DNA from: AWTP1-13 sp041288195 | Lineage (GTDB): Bacteria; Pseudomonadota; Alphaproteobacteria; Rhizobiales; Hyphomicrobiaceae | NCBI GenBank assembly: GCA_041288195.1 | Contig: JBGGME010000210.1 | Coordinates: 37,315 to 101,314, forward strand | Length of the DNA: 64,000 nucleotides | Reading direction: 5' to 3' | Shown: one piece after another, positions 28,135-36,424 of the stretch | Layout: the number at the start of each line of letters is the position of its first letter | How positions within the stretch are numbered: position 1 is the stretch's first letter | The notes under the pieces: model-generated | The model's database searches: none | What the model saw: only the letters and a program-made list of their open reading frames with translations | Told to the model about the DNA's origin: nothing | Translations under genes and position numbers: made by a program

Positions 28135-29562
28135 TTATGCAGCTGCCCGGTTAGTGTTCTGGCGGCTCTGGTCCATGCTGGGAAGTACTATGCTGGCGCG
28201 CAGGCCGCCGCCGGGCCGGTTACCGAGCGTCAGCTTGCCTCCGTGGGCCTGTACGATAGAGTTCGTGATGGCGAGCCCGAGGCCGACCCCGCCCGTCTCC
28301 CGGTTGCGCGATTCTTCGAGCCTGTAAAACGGCTCCAGCACACGCACGAGTTCCGCCTCGGGTATTCCGGGCCCGTCGTCATCGATGTCGATCTCGACCG
28401 CCCGCGCTGCCACGCGGATTTCCGCGCTGCCCGCCTTGCCGTACTTGACGGCATTGTCCAGCAGATTGCGAACTGCTCGCTTGAGGGCTGCCGGCTGGCA
28501 CCGATAGAGAATGGACGCTGCCGGTTGCATGCGAACCGGAAGGCCGACATCGGTCATCTCGTCGACGACGCTTTGCACGACAGCAGTGAGATCGACCTGC
28601 TTCCGAGGCTCGCTTGCGCTGTCGTCGCGGGCAAACTGCAGAGTGGTGCCGACAAGGGTGTCCATCTCGGCGATGGTGGCCAACATCTTGTCGCGCTCTT
28701 CCTTGTTCTCGACCGTTTCGGTGCGAAGACGCAGCAGCGTCAGCGGGGTGCGCAGATCGTGCGAGATGGCGGCCAACAGCCGCGTGCGGTTCTCGATCAG
28801 ATTGCGCAGGCGCGTCTGCATCCCGTTGAAGGCGCGCGCTGCAGCCTGAGTTTCGATCGTCCCGCTCTCCGGCAGGGGCGGCGCGTTGACGTCATTGCCC
28901 AGCCGCTCGGCGGCGGCTGCCAATGAGCCGAGGGGAGCCGTGACCCGGCGCACCGCCCACACCGAAACGGCGAGAATGATGAGCGCCATGACGCCCATCG
29001 ATAGCAGAAACCGACCCGAATACGCCGGGCCACCTGCCGGCAGCTCCGTGGCAAAAGACAGCCACTGGCCATCCGCGAGAGGGATGCTGACCTGCAGCCC
29101 GCGGAAGGCCGCGAAGCCGAAGCCATGCATCATGGGGCCATGACCCATCATGTGCCGGGGACCGAATGGCGGCCCGCCCGTCGATGAGGATGCCCGCACC
29201 CGCGGCCGCCGAGCGGTGCCGAGCGATAGCTGCTCGACAAGGAATTCCCTGATCGCTTCAGCAGCCGATGCGTCGTCGTCCTCGACCGCCGGCATGGCCG
29301 GGGCATGGGCGGAGAGCGATACCCGGAAGCTCTGATCGCTCAAGGCCGCGACGATGCGTTGGCGCGCCTCACGCGGGGTGTCCTGCACGAGGCGGGAGAG
29401 ATTGGCGATGCGCTGGGCGGTTGCGAATCCTCCGACGGCCCGCACCGCCTGTTGGCGATCCGCCGTGTAAATCCAGGAGCCGACTGCATGCGACACGATG
29501 AGGCCGGCGAGCAGGATGAGCACTGTCTGGCCGAATAGGCTTTGCGGGAGAAGGCGCGTCAT
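28135..29562 (-). CDS. Sensor histidine kinase with a periplasmic His/Met cluster
   Basis: 475 residues. Transmembrane helix 1 is at about 11-31 and helix 2 at about 184-204; HAMP is at about 207-258. The phospho-acceptor is His268 in AAISHDLRTPL, followed by NLLDNAVKYG (N box) and DDGPGIP (G box). The periplasmic loop carries HMMGHGPMMHG at 137-147, a likely Cu or other soft-metal site. The start overlaps the stop of the response regulator by four bases. With the adjacent multicopper oxidase, the simplest reading is a copper sensor of the CusS/EnvZ type. Confidence 0.92.
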   Translation of the reverse strand: MTRLLPQSLFGQTVLILLAGLIVSHAVGSWIYTADRQQAVRAVGGFATAQRIANLSRLVQDTPREARQRIVAALSDQSFRVSLSAHAPAMPAVEDDDASAAEAIREFLVEQLSLGTARRPRVRASSSTGGPPFGPRHMMGHGPMMHGFGFAAFRGLQVSIPLADGQWLSFATELPAGGPAYSGRFLLSMGVMALIILAVSVWAVRRVTAPLGSLAAAAERLGNDVNAPPLPESGTIETQAAARAFNGMQTRLRNLIENRTRLLAAISHDLRTPLTLLRLRTETVENKEERDKMLATIAEMDTLVGTTLQFARDDSASEPRKQVDLTAVVQSVVDEMTDVGLPVRMQPAASILYRCQPAALKRAVRNLLDNAVKYGKAGSAEIRVAARAVEIDIDDDGPGIPEAELVRVLEPFYRLEESRNRETGGVGLGLAITNSIVQAHGGKLTLGNRPGGGLRASIVLPSMDQSRQNTNRAAA

Positions 29563-30281
29563 TGCTGGCTCACCGCGGGCGTGAACATGTAGCCGCCGCC
29601 CCAGACAGTCTTGATGATCTTCGGCTCCCCCGGGTCCAGCTCGAGCTTGCGCCGCAGCCGGCTCACCTGCGTATCGATGCTGCGGTCGAGCGCATTTGCC
29701 GCGCGTCCGCGCGCCAGGTCGAGGAGCTGGTCGCGGCTCAGCACCCGTTGCGGCCGCTCCACAAACACAATGAGCAGATCGTATTCGCCCGTGCTGAGCG
29801 GCAGCGCAGCCCCATCATCGCGGATGAGCTCGCGCGCGCCCGTATCGAGCCGCCAGCGATCGAAATTATACTGCTTTGGCGGTGGCCCGGGGTTTGCTAT
29901 TGCCGCGGTATCGGCGGTGCGCCGCAGGACGGCCTTGATGCGCGCGATGAGCTCGCGGCTGCCGAACGGCTTGGGCAGATAGTCGTCGGCGCCCATCTCC
30001 AGGCCGATGACCCGATCAACCTCGTCGCCCTTGGCGGTCAGCATGATGATAGGGATCTTCGACTCGGCACGCAGCGAGCGGCACAGCGACAGACCATCCT
30101 CGCCGGGGAGCATCAGGTCGAGCAGGATGAGGTCGATGCGGCCGTCGGCCAGCACCTGGCGCATGGCACGCCCGTCGGCCGCCGTGCTGATGCGAAAGCC
30201 CTCCTTGGCAAGGACGCGCGAGACGAGGTCGCGCAGCTCGCGGTGGTCGTCGACGATGAGGATGTGCGGAGCGCTCTGCAT
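29559..30281 (-). CDS. OmpR-family response regulator
   Basis: 240 residues from the ATG at 30281; an upstream ATG at 30311 is possible. The receiver has DD at 11-12, phospho-Asp55 in LILLDLMLPGEDG and the conserved Lys in DDYLPKPF. The C-terminal winged helix has SRLRRKLELDP and VWGGGYMF. It overlaps the kinase gene by four bases. The divergent promoter region 30282-30465 contains a CusR-box-like palindrome at 30355-30369, the expected binding site. It probably controls both its own operon and the Spy-like/multicopper-oxidase genes. Confidence 0.93.
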   Translation of the reverse strand: MQSAPHILIVDDHRELRDLVSRVLAKEGFRISTAADGRAMRQVLADGRIDLILLDLMLPGEDGLSLCRSLRAESKIPIIMLTAKGDEVDRVIGLEMGADDYLPKPFGSRELIARIKAVLRRTADTAAIANPGPPPKQYNFDRWRLDTGARELIRDDGAALPLSTGEYDLLIVFVERPQRVLSRDQLLDLARGRAANALDRSIDTQVSRLRRKLELDPGEPKIIKTVWGGGYMFTPAVSQQ

Positions 30282-30354
30282 GCCCAAGAATATAGGTGAG
30301 CCGCGGCGCAAGAGGTCCCCGAAAAGTGTGTCGAGCTGTTACCAGGCCGGCGGC

Positions 30355-30369
30355 TGACAAACTTTGTCA
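30355..30369. promoter_or_regulatory. CusR/CopR-box-like palindrome
   Basis: TGACAAACTTTGTCA is a perfect inverted repeat of TGACAAA and TTTGTCA around one base. The E. coli CusR/PcoR copper box is TGACAA-NN-TTGTCA, so this site matches both half-sites with one extra spacer base. It lies between the divergent response regulator and Spy-like genes. Confidence 0.65.
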
Positions 30370-30465
30370 CAAAATACCCCGCGCCTGAAAAACTTGAGGC
30401 AAATCTCCCCTCCCCAATAGCTCGGGCAACGGACCACTCCGTTGGACAAGCGATTGGAGATGGAC

Positions 30466-31089
30466 ATGACAAGGAAAGCTCTGGTGATCAGCGCGGTCGC
30501 CCTCACCACCGTTCTCGCCGGCGGCTGGGCAGTGGCGCAGTCGGTCGGCCACGGACCGATGGGCTTTGGCCCGCCCTTCATGCGTGGCCAGGGGCCCGAT
30601 GGGATGGGGCCTGGCATGATGAAGGGTATGGGTCACGGCCCCGGCATGATGGGCCATGGCATGATGAAAGGTCACGGCATGACGAAGGGCATGGGGCCCG
30701 GCATGATGCACGGACGGGCAGGCTTGGGACTGGCTGACCCGGCCCAGCTGGAGACCCTGAAGACGGAGCTCGAGATTACAGCTGCCCAAGAGCAGGCCTG
30801 GGGCAAGTACGCCAAGGCAGTCCAGGATGCCACCGCGGGCATGAAGACGACGCGGGAGAGCGTCGACCCCGAGACGGTCGGGAAGATGAGCCCGGCGGAT
30901 CGCTACGCTTTCGTCAGCAAGATGCGCGAGCAGGCACAAGAGCGGTTCACTGCAGTCAAGACGGCTGCCGATGAGCTTCTGGCGATCCTCGATGCGACGC
31001 AGAAGGCCAAGGCCAACGACATCCTGCCGGGTCTGGCCTTCGGCCCTGGCTCGATGCGCGGCGCTTTTGCCGGCGAGCACAAGCACTGA
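30466..31089 (+). CDS. Met/His-rich Spy-like (LTXXQ-type) periplasmic protein
   Basis: 207 residues from the ATG at 30466, chosen because GGAG lies six bases upstream. A signal peptide (MTRKALVISAVALTTVLAGG, ending AVAQ) precedes a Met/Gly/His-rich stretch with many GMM and HG steps at about residues 40-90. The C-terminal half is a helical Spy/CpxP-type domain (LKTELEITAAQEQAWGKYA). The Met/His stretch could bind copper. Directly downstream is the multicopper oxidase, and upstream the CusR-box-like site. Confidence 0.88.
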   Translation: MTRKALVISAVALTTVLAGGWAVAQSVGHGPMGFGPPFMRGQGPDGMGPGMMKGMGHGPGMMGHGMMKGHGMTKGMGPGMMHGRAGLGLADPAQLETLKTELEITAAQEQAWGKYAKAVQDATAGMKTTRESVDPETVGKMSPADRYAFVSKMREQAQERFTAVKTAADELLAILDATQKAKANDILPGLAFGPGSMRGAFAGEHKH

Positions 31090-31164
31090 TCCGAAGGTCT
31101 CCCAATCCTCTGGGCGCCAGGCGCCCGGAGGACGTCGTGTCGAGGCCCCTGCAAAGGACATCCC

Positions 31165-32712
31165 ATGTCGAAGACATCGCTCACGCGGCGCCAGGCGCTG
31201 CTGCTCTCCGGCTCGGCTGCAGCCGGGCTGGTTGCCGCCCCATTGCCACGATGGGCGCAAGCTGCCCCATCAGCGGGACTAGCCCTGCCGATCCCGCAGC
31301 TGATCGAGGCGCGCAGCAGCGAGCCGGTCGTGCTCACCTTGCAGAAGACGCAGCACCGGTTTGGCTCAGGACCGGCGGTGGCGTCACGGGGCATATCCGC
31401 AAGCTACCTGGGTCCGGTCGTGCGTGTGCGCAATGGCGACACCATCCCGTTCCGCGTCGAGAACCGGCTCGACGAGGAGACGACGCTGCATTGGCACGGG
31501 ATGCTGGTGCCCTCGCACGTCGACGGCGGACCGCACAACACGATCAAACCGGGAGCGGTGTGGGCACCCGAGGTCACGATCAAACAGCCCGCAAGCACGA
31601 ACTGGTTCCATCCGCACCCGCACGGGAGGACTGCCCCGCAGGTCTACTCGGGCCTCGCCGGCATGATGATTGTCAGCGACGGAGCAGACCGCGATCGCGG
31701 GTTGCCCGCGACCTATGGCGTCGACGACCTGCCGATCGTGCTGCAGGACAAACGGTTCGGCCGCAACGGCGAGGTCGTGTACCAGCCCGACATGATGGAC
31801 ATCATGCATGGCTTCCAGGGCGACACTCTCGTCGTGAATGGGGTCATCGGCCCCACGGCGGGCGTACCTGCGGGGATCGTGCGCCTGCGCCTGTTGAATG
31901 CGGCGAACGCCCGCGCTTTCGATCTGCGCTTCTCCGACCGGCGGCCGTTCTTCGTTGTCGGCGGTGACGGCGGTCTTCTCCCGGAGCCCGTGGAGGCGAG
32001 GCGCCTGGTGATCGCGCCCGCCGAGCGCTACGAGGTGCTGGTGGACTTCGGCGATGGCCGCCCGGTCGATCTCGTCACTGCTCCGGATGCGGGCCATGGA
32101 CCCGGCATGATGATGCCGATGATGGGACCCCGGCGCCGCCCTGCAGGCTCACTGGAGCTGTTGATGCGCTTCAGGCCCAACACTGCGCTGAAGGCCGCAA
32201 TCACCCGCTTGCCGAAGCGGCTCGCAGCCCTTGCGGAGCCGGATGTGAAGTCGGCCGTCGCCTGGCGCACCTTCGAGCTCAACCCGATGATGGGCATGGG
32301 CATGATGGGGATGGGAACGATGAGCGGTGCCGGCCGTCTGGCGTCCGCCGATCACGATCACGGCGACGGGCATCTCCAGATGATGGGCATCAACGGCCGC
32401 TCCTTCGCCATGGACCGTGTCGACGTGACGGCCAAGCTCGGCACCACCGAGATCTGGGAAATCAGCGCCGGCGGCATGCCGATGGCCAACCCGTTCCATG
32501 TGCATGGCGCGAGCTTCCGCATCCTGAACAAGAGCGGCGGCAAGCCTGCCGCGCATGAGATCGGCTGGAAGGACGTCGTGCTGGTGGAAGAGCACGCCGA
32601 GGTTCTCGTGCGCTTCGACAATCCGGCACCTCCCAAGATGCCCTTCATGTACCACTGCCACATCCTCGAGCACGAAGACCACGGCATGATGGGGCAATTC
32701 ACCGTCGTCTGA
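31165..32712 (+). CDS. Multicopper oxidase (CueO/CopA-like), Tat-exported
   Basis: 515 residues. The Tat signal is SLTRRQALLLSGSAAAG at 5-21. Copper ligands are all present: LHWHG, FHPHPHG, then near the C-terminus NPFHVHG and HCHILEHEDHGM, giving the type 1 and trinuclear sites. Two Met-rich loops (HGPGMMMPMMGP and NPMMGMGMMGMG) resemble the CueO Met-rich region that supports cuprous oxidase activity. AAGGA precedes the ATG. It would oxidise Cu(I) in the periplasm, completing the module with the two-component system and the Met/His-rich protein. Confidence 0.93.
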   Translation: MSKTSLTRRQALLLSGSAAAGLVAAPLPRWAQAAPSAGLALPIPQLIEARSSEPVVLTLQKTQHRFGSGPAVASRGISASYLGPVVRVRNGDTIPFRVENRLDEETTLHWHGMLVPSHVDGGPHNTIKPGAVWAPEVTIKQPASTNWFHPHPHGRTAPQVYSGLAGMMIVSDGADRDRGLPATYGVDDLPIVLQDKRFGRNGEVVYQPDMMDIMHGFQGDTLVVNGVIGPTAGVPAGIVRLRLLNAANARAFDLRFSDRRPFFVVGGDGGLLPEPVEARRLVIAPAERYEVLVDFGDGRPVDLVTAPDAGHGPGMMMPMMGPRRRPAGSLELLMRFRPNTALKAAITRLPKRLAALAEPDVKSAVAWRTFELNPMMGMGMMGMGTMSGAGRLASADHDHGDGHLQMMGINGRSFAMDRVDVTAKLGTTEIWEISAGGMPMANPFHVHGASFRILNKSGGKPAAHEIGWKDVVLVEEHAEVLVRFDNPAPPKMPFMYHCHILEHEDHGMMGQFTVV

Positions 32713-32754
32713 TCGCGCCCCGGCGGTTCAACAGCACTTTCACGGAGCCGATCC

Positions 32755-33165
32755 ATGTCTGTACGTCGTCACTATCTCAGTCTTGTGCTGCTGCTGATTG
32801 TCGGGGCGGCCGCCATCATCGCCGCCAGCGCCTTGGTCTTTGCCCAGGACCGCTCTCACATGGACCACGCCGGGCACATTCACAGCGGCGAAGCGACTGT
32901 TCCGACCATGCCTGGCCAGGAGGCCTTCGGCACCATCCAGGAGATCGTGCGCATCCTCGAGGCTGATCCTGCGACCGATTGGTCCAAGGTCAATATCGGC
33001 GCTTTGCGCGAGCACCTGATCGATATGGACGAGGTGACGATGCGGGCGCGGGCGGTCGAGCGCGCACTCGCCGATGGGGTGGAGATAACCGTCACCGGCG
33101 AGGGCCGCACGCGCGCCGCCATCAAGCGCATGATCCGGTGCGGAAGCGAGGATGTGTGGTGGTAG
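32755..33165 (+). CDS. Exported His-bearing protein of the copper module, possibly C-terminally truncated
   Basis: 136 residues. An N-terminal hydrophobic signal/anchor (LSLVLLLIVGAAAIIAASAL) is followed by HMDHAGHIHSGE, a likely metal-binding patch. The soluble part has IQEIVRILEADPATDWSKVN and ALREHLIDMDEVTMRARAVE. It ends abruptly as RMIRCGSEDVWW. Related proteins that I recall next to multicopper oxidases continue for some 60 more residues, so a 3' deletion or frameshift is possible. GGAG lies seven bases before the ATG, 42 bases after the oxidase stop. Confidence 0.75.
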   Translation: MSVRRHYLSLVLLLIVGAAAIIAASALVFAQDRSHMDHAGHIHSGEATVPTMPGQEAFGTIQEIVRILEADPATDWSKVNIGALREHLIDMDEVTMRARAVERALADGVEITVTGEGRTRAAIKRMIRCGSEDVWW

Positions 33166-33238
33166 CCGCACCGTTGAGCGGAGTTTCTCCCGCCAGCCGA
33201 ATGCAGCGTCATTCGCGTGCCGCTTCCAGTCGGCAGAC

Positions 33239-34207
33239 TCAGGACAATTCGGCTGCGAGGCCGCCATCTCGTGAACGGCGCGAGCGAGCGTCACCGGGCG
33301 CGGGCAATCCCTCGCGCTGCTGGAGTGCATCGTGCCACTGATAGCTCTTGGCCGCGCGCACGAACGCGCCGACGGCCGGAGAGTGCGGCCGGCCCCGCAC
33401 CGTAACCAGGCTCACGGTTCGGCAGACCTCGGGCTCTATCAATGGCCGCGACTGCAGGCCCGGCACCGTCAGGGCGTACTCGGGCATGTAGGTGAACCCC
33501 AAGCCGGCCAGCACCATGCACTGGATCCAATCGTCGCGCTCGCTGGTGTAGGGCCGCTTCAGCTCCACGCCGCCGATCCTCTCGCGCACGTCGCGCAGAT
33601 ACTCGTAATACTCGCAGTTCGCCCGCGACAGGTAGCGTTCCCCGTCGAGGTCCTTCACGCGCACCGCGTTCAGGCGCTCCAGGCGATGACCCGGGCCGAA
33701 CACGACCACGAACCGCTCCTGATAGAGCGGCAGCGTGTGGAACCGGTCGTCGAGGTCGTCGGGACGGCAGAAGATCGCGACGTCGATCTCGCCCTTCGTC
33801 AAAAGGGCCTCGAGCGCGCTGGCCGGTGCATCCTTGAGATAGACCTCGACGCCTTCGTTGTTCTTGATGAACCCGGAGAAGAGATCGACGAGCTTGTGCG
33901 GCCCGATCGTGCACATGAGGCCGACGGTCAAGGGGGAGTGCTCGAGCTTGGCGAACGTCTTGGCCCGCCGCCTCGCCTCCTCCATCTGGCCCAGCACCTG
34001 TTGGAAATAGGGCCGCATCATGCGGCCGAGCTCGGTCAGATGGGTGTTGCCCCGTTCGCGATGCAGCAGCGGTCCGCCGAGGCGCGCCTCGAGGTTCTGG
34101 ACGGCGCGCGTCAGTGCCGGTTGCGAGACGTTGCAGCGCTCCGCGGCGCGCGTGAAGTTGAGCGTCTCGCAAACAGCGACGAAATAGCGGATCTCATGCG
34201 TCTCCAT
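33239..34207 (-). CDS. LysR family transcriptional regulator
   Basis: 322 residues from the ATG at 34207. The HTH is clear (FVAVCETLNFTRAAERCNVS and QPALTRAVQNLEARLGG). The effector domain contains TVGLMCTIGPHKLVDLFSGF and VFGPGHRLERL. It converges on the copper-module gene. No divergent partner lies within its promoter side except the small gene cluster at 34365-35122, so the target is unclear. It resembles the LysR at 40770 in its HTH. Confidence 0.92.
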   Translation of the reverse strand: METHEIRYFVAVCETLNFTRAAERCNVSQPALTRAVQNLEARLGGPLLHRERGNTHLTELGRMMRPYFQQVLGQMEEARRRAKTFAKLEHSPLTVGLMCTIGPHKLVDLFSGFIKNNEGVEVYLKDAPASALEALLTKGEIDVAIFCRPDDLDDRFHTLPLYQERFVVVFGPGHRLERLNAVRVKDLDGERYLSRANCEYYEYLRDVRERIGGVELKRPYTSERDDWIQCMVLAGLGFTYMPEYALTVPGLQSRPLIEPEVCRTVSLVTVRGRPHSPAVGAFVRAAKSYQWHDALQQREGLPAPGDARSRRSRDGGLAAELS

Positions 34208-34364
34208 CGTACCGGTCCCGAGCGGCGGTTGCCTGGGACAGGAATTAGCAGGCGCACGCGCTCCGGTGCGATGCCGTGTCGCTATGACTTCAATGCTATG
34301 CGGGTTTGGCAGCGATCGCGCCGACTCGGGCAGCAATTCCAAAGGCTTCGTTGCTTCGCGCGCC

Positions 34365-34595
34365 TCAGTGCGCGGACGCCATCCGCAAGCTGGCCGCGGG
34401 CAGGCAATCAGGCATGGTCGGATGCACGTCGGTCGCGCTGCGCATCCGCTCGATCGCCAGGGCGCATCCGCCCGTTGCCGCCACCACGGGCAGGTCGACC
34501 GGCTGCCGCGAGGCCTGATCGGTCTGCACCAGCAGCGGCGCGATGGCGATGCCCGAGAGGATGACGGCCGCGAAGCCCAGGCTGGTCGTGCTCAT
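34365..34595 (-). CDS. Small exported hypothetical protein
   Basis: 76 codons with AGGGAG about seven bases before the ATG. The N-terminus (MSTTSLGFAAVILSGIAIAP) is a plausible signal peptide or single membrane helix. The mature part has two Cys and no recognised motif. It lies 10 bases after the end of the frameshifted DUF1622 frame, on the same strand, and may be in the same transcript. Confidence 0.55.
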   Translation of the reverse strand: MSTTSLGFAAVILSGIAIAPLLVQTDQASRQPVDLPVVAATGGCALAIERMRSATDVHPTMPDCLPAASLRMASAH

Positions 34596-34605
34596 TGGTT
34601 GCTCC

Positions 34606-35122
34606 CTATCTCATGCGCGACTGTTGGAGCAACATCGCTGCTCGGAAGCGGCAGGAAAAATGCCGGCTCGGCATCGGATCGATATATGGACCGCAAGCAG
34701 GGTGAGGGCGACATCGAACGAGCTCGGCTCGAGGCGCTCGATCGACGGCCCGTTGCCACGGCCACCGGCCTTCGATCTCCAGGACCAGGGTCCAGCTCAG
34801 GAACGTGCGGATGATGACGAGGCCGCCGAGCACGGCAAGGCTCATCAGCGTCGGCGCCGCGGCAATCGTCTTGACGATGTCGGCCGCGACCACGACCTCG
34901 AGCCCCAGCAGCAGCGAGCGGCCGATGCGGATCTTGCAGGGCTCGTACTGCGGCTCGTACTGCGGCTCGCCCATGCGCTTGCGCACGTAGGCGGCGCTGG
35001 ACCACACCAGCCCCGCGACGATTGACGGCCGCCGCCGCCACCTCGATGGCGAGGCCGACGATCCGTAGCCCCTGGCTCGCCGCGGCCTCCAGCTGCGCAA
35101 GCACGGCACCGGCTTCGTGCAT
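34606..35122 (-). pseudogene. Frameshifted DUF1622 membrane protein
   Basis: Start ATG at 35122 with GGAGAGG upstream. The first frame gives VLAQLEAAASQGLRIVGLAI then EVAAAAV. The family match continues in another frame from IVAGLVWSSAAY to RSLLLGLEVVVAADIVKTIA, VIIRTFLSWTLVLEIEGRW and a tail ending at 34606. Removing one T from the TT at 35022-35023 joins the two. An in-frame 12-bp tandem duplication (34941-34964) adds an extra YEPQ step. DUF1622 proteins are small three-helix membrane proteins of unknown function. Confidence 0.75.
34941..34964. repeat. 12-bp tandem duplication
   Basis: GCTCGTACTGCG occurs twice in a row, with a third partial copy (GCTCG) after it. It lies inside the DUF1622 frame and adds four residues without shifting frame, giving the repeated EPQY of that protein. 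Confidence 0.8.
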
Positions 35123-35150
35123 ATGCCTCTCCGGAAAACAGTTGCGCCGC

Positions 35151-36419
35151 TCAGGCCGAGGCCGTGGTCCGCATCCTCAGGCGTGCCGCAAGCACTGCGG
35201 CCGCCAGCAGCGAGAGCGCGATGCCGACGACGCAGGCTCCCCAGCCGAGCCGGTCGAACAGCAGGCCGAGGATGGCGCTGCCGACGAGGCCGCCGGAGAA
35301 ATAGCTGGCGAGATAGATCCCGCTCGCCGAGCCCCGGTCCGTGGTGGCCGCGCGGCTGACGAAGCCGGTGGTAGTGGCCTGCGCAAAGAACGTGCCGACG
35401 CCGACGAGCACCATGCCGGCAAGCACGGCCGGCAGATAGGACGTCACCAGCAGGGGCAAGCCGAGGCCTGCCGTCGTCAGGCCGCCCCACAGCGAAAGCT
35501 GAGTGCCGAAGCGCTGCACCGCGGCGCCGGCCAGCGGCGTCGTGAAGATCGATGGCAGGAAGACGAAATAGACGAAGCCGAGCTGCATCGGGCTCAGCGA
35601 CAAGGGCGGCCGCGTCAGCACGAAGTTGACGTAGGTGAAGGTGCCGATGAAGGAGAACAGGATGCAGAAGCCGATGCCGAAGCCGGCGCGGACGGGGCCG
35701 TTGCGCAAGTGCAGCGCCCAGGTCGCGAGCGGCGACGGCGGCGGCGGTCCCATTGCCTTCATGCGGTCAGCCCGGTGCACGGTGTAATAGACGAGCACCG
35801 CACCGGCGAGATTCAGCAGCGCGAAGATATAGAAATTGGCAGCCAGGCCGTAGTGGTCGGCGAGCGCGGCAGAGATCAGACGGCCGATCAGGTTGCTCGC
35901 CACGTTGCCGGTGATGTAGGCCGCAAACGCGCCGGCCGCGTCGGCGGCGCTGTACTCCTCGCCCAGATAGGCGAGCGTCAGCGTGAACGCCGAGGCCATG
36001 AACACGCCCTGCACGATCCGGAGGAGGGTGAAGGTGCCGAGGCCGGGCGCCACCGCCAGCAGCGCCGTCGGGATGGCGAGCAGCGCCAAGCTCACCAGAA
36101 TGCCGAGCCGGCGGTCGATGCGTCGCGAGAAGAAGGCAACGAGCAGCCCGGAAGCGGCCATGCCCATGGTGCTCGCGTTGACGGCGAAGCCCATGGCGGC
36201 CGGGCTCACCTGGTAGTGCTGCACGAGGGAGGGCAGGATCGCCTGGGTCGCGAACAGGTCGACCACGGTGAGGAAGGCAGTGAGCGCGATCACGCACTCG
36301 CGCACGAAGACGCCGTGACGGGACGGGGCCAGACCCTGGAGCAACGGGGTCAGACCCTTCTGCTCCGTCGCTGACCGAGGGTAGGTCGTCTCCACAGGGT
36401 CTGACCCCATAACTCCCAT
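35151..36419 (-). CDS. MFS transporter
   Basis: 422 codons and about twelve transmembrane helices. The MFS loop 2-3 motif reads FFSRRIDRRLGILVSL. The core resembles the YnfM/Bcr-type exporter subfamily (VVDLFATQAILPSLVQHYQVSP). The first 35 residues are unusual, being coded by a cluster of short repeats (36325-36408), and the true start could be internal. GGAGG is very close to 36419, so an ATG at 36410 is an alternative. It is the last gene of a four-gene operon with bdhA, patatin and an FAD reductase. Confidence 0.88.
   Translation of the reverse strand: MGVMGSDPVETTYPRSATEQKGLTPLLQGLAPSRHGVFVRECVIALTAFLTVVDLFATQAILPSLVQHYQVSPAAMGFAVNASTMGMAASGLLVAFFSRRIDRRLGILVSLALLAIPTALLAVAPGLGTFTLLRIVQGVFMASAFTLTLAYLGEEYSAADAAGAFAAYITGNVASNLIGRLISAALADHYGLAANFYIFALLNLAGAVLVYYTVHRADRMKAMGPPPPSPLATWALHLRNGPVRAGFGIGFCILFSFIGTFTYVNFVLTRPPLSLSPMQLGFVYFVFLPSIFTTPLAGAAVQRFGTQLSLWGGLTTAGLGLPLLVTSYLPAVLAGMVLVGVGTFFAQATTTGFVSRAATTDRGSASGIYLASYFSGGLVGSAILGLLFDRLGWGACVVGIALSLLAAAVLAARLRMRTTASA
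36325..36408. repeat. Cluster of three 13-bp GGGGTCAGACCCT repeats
   Basis: GGGGTCAGACCCT at 36346-36358 and its exact complement AGGGTCTGACCCC at 36396-36408 form a 13-bp inverted repeat. GGGGCCAGACCCT at 36325-36337 is a third copy with one change. They lie over the start of the MFS gene. Short words of this kind are widely dispersed in some proteobacterial genomes. Confidence 0.7.
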
Positions 36420-36424
36420 GCCTC

